Source: Streptomyces griseus subsp. griseus
GTDB lineage: Bacteria; Actinomycetota; Actinomycetes; Streptomycetales; Streptomycetaceae
Assembly: GCF_003610995.1 (NCBI RefSeq)
Contig: NZ_CP032543.1
Location: forward strand, 3,286,001-3,350,000
DNA length: 64,000 nucleotides
Direction of reading: 5' to 3'
The notes below the pieces were generated by a model. That model saw only the letters and a list, made by a program, of their open reading frames with translations. It made no database searches and was not told the DNA's origin. How positions within the stretch are numbered: position 1 is the stretch's first letter; each line of letters opens with the position of its first letter. Below, piece after piece: positions 45,421 through 57,400 of this stretch. Made by a program: the position numbers and the translations under genes.

Positions 45421-48400
45421 TCAGCCCTCGCTCGGGTTCGGGTCGGCGGACGCGAGGGCCGCGCGCACCAGGTCGTCGATGTCCATGGTTCTGATCGCCT
45501 CCTCGGACGCGGCCGGTTGGGGCGCGGCGCCGGGAGGGGTGGCGGGAGACGTGGTGGGAGGGGTGGACGCGGCGGGGCCGGCGAGTGCCAGCAGTGCGTC
45601 CAGGAGTCCCGCGCCGCGCAGCGCGTCCAGGGGCACGGATGCCAGGGCCTGGCGGATCGACGCCTCGTCCTGGGCGGCCGTCTCCCGCGGCGCGTCGGGG
45701 GAACTGTCGTCGATGTCCGGAGCCAGCTCCTCCAGCAGGAACTCGGCGAGGACCACCGGGCTCGGGTAGTCGAACATCAGGGTCGCCGGCAGCCGGGTCC
45801 CGACCGCCTTCTGGAGCCGGTTGCGCAGGTCGATCGCCGCGAGGGAGTCGAGTCCCTGCGCCGTGAAGCCCTTGGTGACGTCGACGGTGTCCGGGTCGCC
45901 GTGCGTGACGGCGGCGACCTGGGCCTTGATGACATCGAGTACGGCCTGCTCCCTCGCGACCGCCGTCAGGCCGGACAGGCGGCGCGCCAGCGGCAGTTCC
46001 TCGGCGGCCGGGGCCGCGGCGGTGGCGGCGGTGACCGCAGGCGCCCTGACCTCACGGCGCTGGGGCGCGGCAGCCGCTGCGCGCATCACCTCCCGCAGCA
46101 GGACAGGGGGTTCGGTCGCGGGGTCTCCCGGAGCCTCCACCCGGATCGGGGCGAGGAACGCCTCGTCGAGGGTGAGCGCCTCGTCCAGGAGTTCCAGGCC
46201 TTCGGCGGTCGGCAGAGCCGGGATGCCGAGGGCCCGCATCCGGCGCAGGTCGGCGTCGGTGACGCCGCCACCCAGGCCGGTCTTCGTCTCCCACAGCCCG
46301 AACGCCAGGGACACGGACCGCAGGCCGAGGGCGCGCCGGTGGGCGGAGAGCGCGTCGAGGAAGCGGTTGGAAGCCGCGTAGTTGCCCTGTCCCGCCCCGA
46401 CGACGAGCCCGGCGCAGGAGGAGAAGAGGACGAACGCCGCGAGGTCCAGCTCGCGGGTGGCGTCGTGCAGGTGCCATGCGGCGTCGACCTTGGGCCGCAG
46501 CACGGTGTCGAACTGTTCCCGGGTCAGGGCGCCCACCATCGCGTTGTCCATGACGCCCGCGGCGTGCACCACGGCGGTCAGGGGGCGGTCGGCGGGCAGC
46601 GAGGCGAGCAGGCCGTCGAGGGCGGCGCGGTCGGCCACGTCGCAGGCGGCCAGGGTGACCACGGCTCCGAGCGTGGCGAGTTCGTCGCGCAGGCCGGTGG
46701 CGCCGGGGGTGCCGGCGCCGCGCCGGCTGGTGAGCAGGAGGTGCCGGACGCCGTGTTCCGTCACGAGGTGGCGGGCGACGACGGCGCCGAGGCCGCTGGT
46801 GCCGCCGGTGATGAGGACGGTGCCTTCGGGGTCCCAGGCCACGGGGGTGGTGACCGTGCCCGCGCCGACCCGGGCCAGCCGGGGGACCCGGACCTCGGCG
46901 CCCCGGAGGGCCACCTCGGGCTCCCCGGAGGTGACGACGGCGGGCAGCGCGTCGCGTGCCGGACCGGAACCGTCGGAGTCCACGAGGACGAACCGCCCCG
47001 GGTTCTCCTCCTGCGCGGACCGCAGCAGGCCCCACACGGGTGCCTGGGCGAGGTCGACGGTCTCGTCCCCGGTGACGGTGACGGCGTTACGGGTCACCGC
47101 CATCAGGCGGGAGTCCGCGTACCGGGTGTCGTCCAGCCAGCCCTGGACGGCGTCCAGGACCTGCCAGGTGACCGAGCGGACCGCGCCGGGGACGTCGTCG
47201 GTGTGGTCCGCGGCAGGGACGGGCAGCACCACGACGGCGGGGACGGGCGCCCCGCCGGTGACGGCTCCGCCGAGTGCGGCCAGGTCCGGGTAGTGGCGCC
47301 CCACGCCGTCCGGGTGGACGGGGCCGGCGGCCGGCTCCGGCCCGATGACGGCCCAGTCGTCCGCGACGGCGGCGACGGCTCCACCCAGCGGCAGCTGGTT
47401 CCACACCAGGCGGAACATCGCCTCCCGCTCACCGTCGCCCGCGGCTGCCGCGGCGTTGACGCGCGCCGCCGTGACGGGCCGCACCACCAGGGACTCGATG
47501 GTGGCGACGGGCGTGCCGGACGGGTCGGACAGCTCCAGCCGTACGGCGTCCGAGCCCTCCGAACGGTGGGACTCGACGGGGGTGATGCGCACCCGCAGCC
47601 GTGAGGACCCGGCGGCGTGCAGGGTGACGCCGGACCAGGCGAAGGGGAGCTGGGTGCCGCCGACGTCCTGGGGCTTGCGCCCGTCCATGAAGTCGGTGGC
47701 GCTGAGCGCCGCGTCGAGGATGGAGGGGTGCAGCCGGAAGTCGGCGCCCACGTCGAGGGAGTCCTCGGGGAGCGACACCTCGGCGAAGGTCTCCTTGCCG
47801 CGCGACCAGACGCCGCGCAGGCCTCGGAACATCGGCCCGTAACCGTATCCCTGGCTGGTGAGGTAGTCGTAGACGCCATCGGTCTCCACGACCCGCGCGC
47901 CCTCCGGGGGCCAGACGCCGGTGCCGACGCCGAAGGTCTCCGGCGCCGGGGCTGTCTGCCCGCCGATGGCGAGCACCCCGCTGGCGTGCCGGGTCCAGGG
48001 GGTGTCCGAGGGCGCGTCGTCGGCGCGGGAGTACACGGCGAGCGAGCGCCGCCCCGTGCTGTCCTCGGGGTCGACGACGACCTGGAGTGCCAGGCCGCCG
48101 TGGGGCGGCAGCGGCATCAGGACCTCGATGGTCAGCTCCTCGACGACATCGCAGCCGACCTCCTCACCGGCGCGGATGGCGAGTTCGATGTATCCGGTGC
48201 CGGGCAGCAGCACCGTGCCGAGCACGTCGTGGTCGGCGAGCCAGGGGTGGGTGCGCACGGACAGCCGCCCGGTCAGCACGACCCCACCGGCCTCCGGCGA
48301 CACGACGACGGCGCTGAGCAGCGGGTGTCCCGCCGCGGTCTGGCCGAGGCTGGTCACATCGCCGTCGGGGGCGGCGGCGGGGGCGTCGAGCCAGTACGTG

Positions 48401-51400
48401 TCACGGGCGAAGGCGTACGTGGGCAGGTCGACGCGGTGTCCGCCGCGGCCCTCCAGGACCGCGGCCCAGCTCGGCCGGGCCCCGGCGGTGTGCAGCCGGG
48501 CGAGCGCGGTGAGCAGGGTGCGGACCTCGGGGCGGCCCTTGCGGAGGGCCGGTACGACCAGGGCGTCGGGCTCGTCGAGGCAGGTCTCGGTGAGCGCGGT
48601 CAGGACGGCGTCCGGGCCCAGTTCGACGAAGCGGGTGACCCCGTCCGTCCGGAGCCGGCCGACACCGTCGGCGAAGCGGACGGCGTCCCGCACGTGCTGG
48701 ACCCAGTAGTCCGGCGAGGTGAGGAGACCTTCTCCGGCGATGTCGCCGGTCACGTTGGACACGACCCGCAGGGACGGGGCGCGGTAGGTGAGGCCCTGGG
48801 CGACCTGCCGGAACTCCTCCAGCATGGGGTCCATGAGGGGTGAGTGGAAGGCGTGGGAGACCCGCAGCGCGCTCGTCTTGCGCCCCAGCTCCCTGAAGCG
48901 ATGCACCACCCCATCCACCGCGTCCCCGGCACCCGAGACCACCACCGCCGAAGGACCGTTCACCGCCGCGACCGACACACCCGGCACCAACCACGGCACG
49001 ACCTCCTCCTCCGAGGCCTGCACCGCCACCATCACCCCACCCTCAGGCAACGCCTCCATCAACCCACCACGCGCCACCACCAGTCGAGCCGCATCCGCAA
49101 GCGAGAACACCCCCGCCACATACGCCGCAGCGATCTCCCCCACCGAATGCCCCGCCAGAAAGTCCGGCCGCACACCCCACGACTCCACCAACCGGAACAG
49201 CGCCACCTCCACCGCGAACAACGCCGGCTGCGCCACCCCCGTACGATTCAACGCCCCCTCATCCACACCCCAGATGACCTCCCGCAACGAACGACCCAAG
49301 TACACGTCCAGCTCGGCGAGCACAGCGTCAAACGCCTCCGCAAACACCGGGAACGCGGCATACAACTCACGACCCATCCCCAACCGCTGCGCACCCTGAC
49401 CCGAGAACAGGAACGCCGTCGCACCGGGCGGCTCCTCGGCGGAGCCGGTGACGGTGTGCGCGGTCGGGCGGCCTGCGGCGAGTCCCGCCAGGGCGGCCAG
49501 GGCGTCTTCGCGGTCCTCGGCGAGGACGACGGCACGGTGGTCGAGGACGGCACGCGTGGTGGCCAGCGAGAAGCCGGTGTCCGTCAGGGAGTGCTCGGGG
49601 TGCGCCACGAGGTGGGCGCGCAGCCGGTCCGCCTGCGCGGGCAGCGTCTGGGCGCTCCGCGCGGACAGCACCAGCGGTACGAGAGGGAGCGGCGCGGCCT
49701 CGGGGGCGGCAGGCTCAGCGGGGGCGGGCTCAGCGAGGGCACCGCCCGGCGCCTCCTCGATGATGACGTGCGCGTTGGTGCCGCTGAGCCCGAACGACGA
49801 GACACCGGCCCGGCGCGGGCGCTCCCCCGGATTCCAGGGGACGGGCTCGGTCAGCAGCCGTACGTCACCGGAGTCCCAGTCCACCTGCGGTGACGGCTCG
49901 TCCACGTGCAGCGTCCGGGGCAGGACGCCGTTGCGCAGGGCCATGACCATCTTGATGACGCCGCTGACCCCGGCCGCCGCCTGCGCGTGCCCGATGTTGG
50001 ACTTGATGGAACCGAGGTACAGCGGCCGGTCCGCCGGGCGGTCCTGGCCGTACGTGGCCAGCAGCGCCTGGGCCTCGATCGGGTCGCCGAGACGGGTCCC
50101 CGTACCGTGCCCCTCCACCGCGTCCACATCACCCGGTACCAGCCCCGCGCTCTCCAGCGCCCGGCGGATCACCCGCTGCTGCGAAGGACCGTTCGGCGCC
50201 GTCAGACCGTTCGACGCACCGTCCTGGTTGATCGCGCTGCCCTTGACCACCGCGAGCACGGGGTGGCCCTGGCGCTCGGCGTCCGAGAGGCGCTCCACCA
50301 GCAGCAGGCCCACGCCCTCGGCCCAGCTGGTGCCGTCGGCCGCGCCGGCGAACGCCTTGGAGCGGCCGTCGGCGGCGAGGCCGCGCTGCCTGCTGAAGTC
50401 GACGAAGATCTCGGGGGTCGGCATGACCGTCACACCACCGGCGAGGGCGAGGTCGATCTCGCCCGCGCGCAGCGCCTGGCAGGCCATGTGCAGGCTGACC
50501 AGGGAGGACGAGCAGGCTGTGTCGACGGTGACGGCGGGACCTTCGAGGCCCAGGGCGTAGGCGACGCGGCCGGAGGCGATGCTGCCCGCGCTGCCGTTGC
50601 CCAGGTAGCCGGCGAGGTCGTCCGGGACGTCGGTGACCCGGCTGCCGTACTCGTGGTACATCACGCCCGCGTAGACGCCGGTCTGGCTGCCGCGCAGCGT
50701 CGCCGGGTCGATGCCCGCGCGCTCGAACGCCTCCCACGCGGACTGGAGCAGAAGTCGCTGCTGCGGGTCCATGGCGAGGGCCTCGCGCGGCATGATGCCG
50801 AAGAACTCGGGGTCGAACTCGGCGGCGTCGTAGAGGAATCCGCCCTCGCGGACATACGTCCTGCCCGGCAGTCCCGGCTCCGGGTGGAAGAGGGCGTCGC
50901 CGTCCCAGCCCCGGTCGGTGGGGAATCCGGCGATGGCGTCCCGGCCGTCGGCGACCAGGTCCCACAGCTCCTCGGCGGAGCGGACCCCGCCGGGGAAGCG
51001 ACAGCTGATCGCGACGATCGCGATGGGGTCGTCGTCGGTGGCCATGCGGGCGGCGGGGGCGACAGCGGGCGCCGCCGTCGTCGTTCCGACGAGCGCGGTG
51101 TCCAGGTGGCCGGTCAGCGCGGTGTCCAAGTAGCCCGTCACCGCGCTGGCGTTGGGGTAGTCGAAGACGAGGGTGGCCGGCAGCCGCAGCCCGGTGGCGC
51201 CCATGAGCAGGTTGCGCAGTTCGACGGCGGCGAGGGAGTCGAAGCCCTGGTCGCGGAAGGCGGTGTCGGGGCCGACCGCGTCCTGCGAGGTGTGGCCGAG
51301 GACGCTCGCGACCTGCGCCCTGACCAGGCCGAGCAGGACGCGGGCCCGCTCGTCGGCGGTGGCGCCCGCGAGGCGCTGCCGCAGGTCGGGGTCGCCGGTC

Positions 51401-54400
51401 CGCTCCCGTACGGTACGGCGGGCCGGGCCTCGGGTGCGGCCGCGCAGCAGGGCGGGCAGTTCGTCGTGGGCGCGGTCGCGGGCGGCGAGGGCGGCGGCGT
51501 CCACGGCGAGCGGGACGACCAGCGGACCTCCGGTGCCGAGCGCCGCGTCGAAGAGGGCCAGCGCCCGGTCGGCGGGCAGCGCGGGCAGGCCGAGGCGCCG
51601 CATCCGGTCCAGGTCGGCCCCGGTCAGGTCACCGCCGAGTCCGGTGCTGACCTCCCACATGCCGTACGCCAGCGAGGTGGCGGGCAGTCCCGCAGCGGCC
51701 CGGTGGACGGCGAGCGCGTCGAGGAAAACGTTGGCCGCAGCGTAGTCGGCCTGTCCGGCGGCGAGGACGAGGCCGCCCGCCGACGAGAAGAGGACGAACG
51801 CGGTGAGGTCATGGTCCCGGGTGAGGTCGTGGAGCAGCCAGGCGCCGTCCACCTTGGGGCGCAGGACGGCGTCGAACCGCTCGGGCGCCAGGCTCTCGAT
51901 CAGGCCGCCGTCGGCGGTGGCGGCGGCGTGCACGACACCGCGCAGCGGACGGCCGGGATCGATGGCGGCGAGGACGGCGGCGAGCCGGTCCCGGTCGGCG
52001 ATGTCGCACGCGGCGACCTCGACCCGGGCGCCCAGCGCGGTCAGCTCCTCGACGAGCGCGTCGGCGCCCGGGGTCGCGGCGCCGCGCCGGCCGAGCAGCA
52101 GCAGGTGGCGCACGCCGTGCCCGGTGACGAGGCGGCGGGCGACGAGGGCGCCGAGGCCGCTGGTGCCGCCGGTGATCAGGACGGTGCCGGTGGTGTCCCA
52201 CGGGGCGGGGAGCGGCTCGGCCGGTTGGACCGCAGGCGCCAGCCGGGGTATCCACACCTCCCCGGCGCGCACGGCGGCCTCGGGCTCCCCGGAGGTGAGC
52301 GCGGCCAGGACGTCGGCGTCACCGGGGGCAGGGGCGGGGCTGTCCGTGGCGAGGTCGACCAAGACGAACCGGCCGGGGTGCTCGGCCTGCGCCGCCCGCA
52401 CCAGGCCCCACACGGGCGCCTGGGCCAGGTCGATGACCTCGCCGGGCAGCACGGACACGGCCCGCCGGGTCACCACGGCCAGCCTCCGCCCGTCCGAGGC
52501 GGGGTCGGCGAGGAACGCCTGGACCTCGCCGAGCACGTGATGGGTCACGGCGCGCACCGCGTCGGGCACGTCGGTGCCGTCGGGCGCGGCCGGGCAGTGC
52601 AGGATCACGGGGCCGCCGGGCTCGTCCGCCGCGTCGGGCGCGGGGACGGCACGCTGCCAGGCGATGCGGTGCAGGGTGCCGGACGTCCCGGAGGCAGCGG
52701 CGGCGATCTGCTCGGCGGAGACCGGCCGGGAGACCAGCGACTCGACGGTGGCGACCGGGGTGCCGCTGTCGTCGGCGACCATGATGGCCGACACCTCATC
52801 GCCCTTGACCCGCTGGATGTGCACCCGCAGCGTCGCCGTACCGGCCGCATGGAGGGTCACGCCGTTCCAGGAGAACGGCAGCAGGGTCGGTGCGTCGGGC
52901 GCGGGGTCCGTGAGCAGGTCGGCGTGCATGGCGGCGTCCAGCAGCGCGGGGTGCAGGCCGAAGGAGGCCGCCTCCGTCCGCGCCGGTTCGGCGAGCGCCA
53001 CCTCCGCGTACACATCGGTGCCGCGCCGCCAGGCCGCCCGCAGTCCCTGGAACGCGGGCCCGTAGGCGTACCCCCGCTCGCGCAGCCGCTCGTAGGCGCC
53101 GCTCACGTCGAGGGGCGTCGCACCGGGCGGCGGCCACCGGGTGAGGTCGAAGGCGGGGGCGGCGGGTTCCGTGGTGAGGGTGCCGTGGGCGTGCCGGGTC
53201 CAGGGCCCGTCCGGGTCGGTGCCGCCGCGCGAGTGGATGCTCACCGAGCGGGCGCCGGACGCGTCGGCGCCGCCGACGGAGACCCGCAGGGCGAGCCCGC
53301 CCCGCTCGGGCACGGTCAGGGGCGCCTCCAGGAGGAGTTCCTCCACGCGGCCGCAGCCCACCCGGTCACCGGCGCGTACGGCCAGCTCCACGAAGCCGGT
53401 CCCGGGCAGCAGGACGCCGCCGAGCACACCGTGGTCGGCCAGCCAGGGCTGGGTGTCCACGGAGAGCCGTCCGGTCAGGACGACGCCGCCGGTCTCGGGG
53501 GCTTCGACGGCCGCGCTCAGCAGCGCGTGGCCCACCGGTTCGAGGCCCACGGAGTCGAGACCACCGCCGACACCGCTGCCCCCGTCCAGCCAGTACCGCT
53601 GGTGCTGGAAGGCGTACGTGGGCAGTTCGGTGCCCAGCTCGGTGAAGCGTGCGGGGACCCCGAGGAAGGCGGACCAGTCGACCGGGACGCCGCGCGTGTG
53701 GAGCCGGCCGAGCGCCGCCACCAGCTCGCGGAGCTCTGGGCGTTCGCGGCGCAGCGCCGGGACGAAGGCGGCATCGGAGGAGTCGGTGACGGACTCGGCA
53801 CCCATCCCGCTCAGCACACCGTCCGGACCGATCTCCAGGTACGAGAGGACACCGCGTGCTTCGAGATGGCTGACGCAGTCCGCGAACCGGACCGCCTCGC
53901 GGACATGCCGTACCCAGTACCCGGCCGTCGCCACGTCCGACGACACCTCGCCCATGACACCCGACACCAACGGAATCATCGGGGCACTGAACGACAGCCC
54001 CGAGACGACCTTCTCGAACTCCGCGAGCATCGGCTCCATCAACGGCGAATGGAACGCGTGCGACACCCTCAGACGCGACGACTTCCGCCCCAGCGCGGTA
54101 AACGCGTCCGCAACCTTCACGACAGCGTCCTCAGCACCCGAAACCACCACCGAACGCGGCCCGTTCACCGCAGCGATACTCACCAAATCGGACAACAGCG
54201 GTACGACCTCCGCCTCCGTCGCCTCCACCGCCACCATCGCGCCACCCTCAGGCAACGCCTCCATCAACCCACCACGCGCCACCACCAGTCGAGCCGCATC
54301 CGCAAGCGAGAGCACCCCCGCCACATGAGCAGCGGCGATCTCCCCCACCGAGTGCCCCGCCAAGAAGTCCGGCCGCACACCCCACGACTCCACCAACCGG

Positions 54401-57400
54401 AACAGCGCCACCTCCACCGCGAACAACGCCGGCTGCGCCACCCCCGTACGATTCAACGCCCCCTCATCCACACCCCAGATGACCTCCCGCAACGAACGAC
54501 CCAAGTGCACATCCACCGCAGCGAGCACGGCGTCAAACGCCTCCGCGAACACCGGATACGCCTCGTACAACTCACGGCCCATCCCCAACCGCTGCGCACC
54601 CTGCCCCGTGAACAGGAACGCCGTCTTGCCCTCCCGGACCTCGTCCACCACCGCGCCCCGCCCGAGCGCCAACGCGTCCAAGGCGGCGGCCAGTTCGTCC
54701 CGGTCGGCGCCCAGGGCTACGGCCCGGTGGTCGAGTCCGGCGCGGGCCGTTGCCAGGGCGTGGCCCGCGGCGGCGAGGCGGTCGTCGGTGAGGGTGTCCA
54801 GGTGGGCGCGGAGCCGTTCGGCCTGGGCGCGCAGCGCCAGCGGGGTCCTGGCGGAGAGCGGCCAGGCCAGCACCGGCGGTGCGGCAGCCGGAGATTCCTG
54901 CGGGCCGCCGTCCTCGGTGGCGGCGTGGTCGCGGGCGGGCGGCTCCTCGATGATGACGTGGGCGTTGGTGCCGCTGATGCCGAACGACGACACCGCGGCG
55001 CGGCGGGGCCGGTCCGCGGCGGGCCACTCCGCGGGCTCGGTCAGCAACTCGACGGCGCCGGAGTCCCAGTCGACCTGCGGGGAGGGCTCGTCCGCGTGCA
55101 GCGTCCGGGGCAGGACGCCGTGCCGTATCGCCTCGACCATCTTGATGACACCGGCGACTCCGGCGGCAGCCTGGCTGTGGCCGATGTTGGACTTGACGGA
55201 GCCCAGCCGCAGCGGCCGGTCCGCCGGGCGGTCTTGGCCGTACGTGGCCAGCAGCGCCTGCGCCTCGATCGGGTCGCCGAGACGGGTCCCCGTACCGTGC
55301 CCCTCCACCGCGTCCACATCACCCGGCACGAGGCCCGCGCTCTCCAGCGCCCGGCGGATCACCCGCTGCTGCGAAGGACCGTTCGGCGCCGTCAGACCGT
55401 TCGACGCACCGTCGGAGTTGACGGCGGAACCGCGTACGACGCCGAGGATCCGGTGGCCGTTGCGTTCGGCGTCGGAGAGCCGCTCCAGGAGCAGCATGCC
55501 GACGCCCTCGCTCCAGCCGGTGCCGTCGGCGGCGGCGCCGAACGACTTGCACCGGCCGTCGGCCGCGAGGCCGCGCTGCCGGCTCATGTCCACGAAGGTG
55601 TCCGGGGTCGACATGACGGTGACGCCGCCCGCGAGGGCCAGGGTGCAGTCGCCCCGGCGCAGCGCCTGGGCCGCCCAGTGCAGGGCGACCAGGGACGACG
55701 AGCAGGCGGTGTCGACGGTGACGGCGGGGCCCTCGACGCCGAGCGCGTAGGCGACCCGGCCCGACACCACGCTGGCGAGGCTGCCGTTGCCGTGGTAGCC
55801 CGCGATGTGCTCGGGCAGCGGGCCCAGGCGCAGGCCCCAGTCGTGGTACATCACCCCGGCGAAGACGCCGGTGTCGCTGCCGCGCAGGGAGTGCGGGTCG
55901 AGACCGGCGCGTTCGAACGTCTCCCAGGACACTTCGAGCAGGAGCCGCTGCTGCGGGTCCATGGCCTGGGCCTCGCGCGGGCTGATGCCGAAGAACTCGG
56001 CGTCGAAACCGGCCGCCTGGTAGAGGAATCCACCCTGGTCGGAGAGGGTCTTCCCGGGCTTGCCCGGCTCGGGGTCGTAGAGGTCGGAGTCCCAGCCCCG
56101 GTCGGTGGGGAACCCGGAGACGGCGTCCCGGCCCTCCTCCACCAGGTGCCACAGGTCCTCGGGCGAGGCGACGCCGCCAGGGTAGCGGCAGGCCATGGCG
56201 ACGATCGCGATGGGCTCGTCGTCGGCGACGACGGTGGTGGCCGGGGTACGGGTCCGGTCGGCCTCCTCGGTGGTGGTGCCGAGTCGTCCCGCGAGGTGGT
56301 CGGCGAGCGCGCCGGGCGTGGGGTGGTCGAAGACGAGGGTGGCGGTCAGCGGGATGCCGGTGGCGGCGCTGAGCCGGTTGCGCAGTTCGACGGCGGCGAG
56401 CGAGTCGAAGCCCATCTCGTTGAAGGCGCGGGCCGGGGCGATGCGTTCGGCACCCTCGTGCCCGAGTACGGCGGCGACCTGGCCGCGTACCAGGTCGAGC
56501 AGGGCCTCCCCGCGTTCGGCGCGGGTCAGCCCCGCGAGCCTGCGGGCGAGGGAGTGCGCCACCTCGACGCCGTCGGCCCCGTCGGTGCCGACGGCGCGCC
56601 GGGCCGGCCTGACCAGGCCGCGCAGCAGCGCCGGAAGGCCGCCGCCGGAGCGGGCCTGGAGGGAGCGCAGGTCGAAGCGTACGGGGACGACCGCCGATGT
56701 GCCGGGCGTGGTCAGGACCCGGTCGAGGAGGGCGAGGTTCTCCGGGGCGGTCAGCGGCTGGAGGCCCAGGCGTTCGATGCGGCGCAGCGCCGCCTCGTCC
56801 AGCCCGCCGCCCATGCCGCCGGTGCCGGTCCACAGGCCCCAGGCGAGGGAGGTGGCGGGCAGTCCGGCGGCGGTGCGGTGGGCGGCGAGGGCGTCGAGGA
56901 AGACGTTGGCGGCCGCGTAGTTGCCCTGGCCCGCGCCGTCGAGGAGGGTCGCCGTCGAGGAGAAGAGGACGAACGCCGACAGGTCGCTGTCGCGGGTCAG
57001 CTCGTGCAGGTGCCAGGCGCCGTCCGCCTTGGGCCGCAGGACGGTGTCCAGCCGGGTGTCGTCGAGGGAGGCGACGAGCCCGTCGTCCAGGACACCGGCC
57101 GCGTGCACCACGGCGGTCAGCGGCAGCGCGGCGGGGATCGCGGCGAGCGCGGCGGCCAGCGCCGTACGGTCGGCGACGTCGCATGCGGCTACGGTCACCT
57201 CGGCGCCCAGGGCGGTCAGTTCGTCGCGCAGCGCGGCGGCTCCGGGGGCCTCCAGACCCCGGCGGCCCGTGAGCAGCAGGCCGCGTACGCCGTGCACGGT
57301 CACCAGGTGGCGGGCGAGGGCGGCGCCGACGCCGCCGGTGCCACCGGTGATCAGGACGGTGCCGTCGGGGCGCCACGGGGCCCGGTCCCGGTCCGGGGTC

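Noticed and set aside
46820..48200. Enoylreductase domain in PKS-A module 3 or other modules
   Set aside because: The spacing between DH and KR fits only the structural KR subdomain, and no ER NADPH motif was seen in any module.
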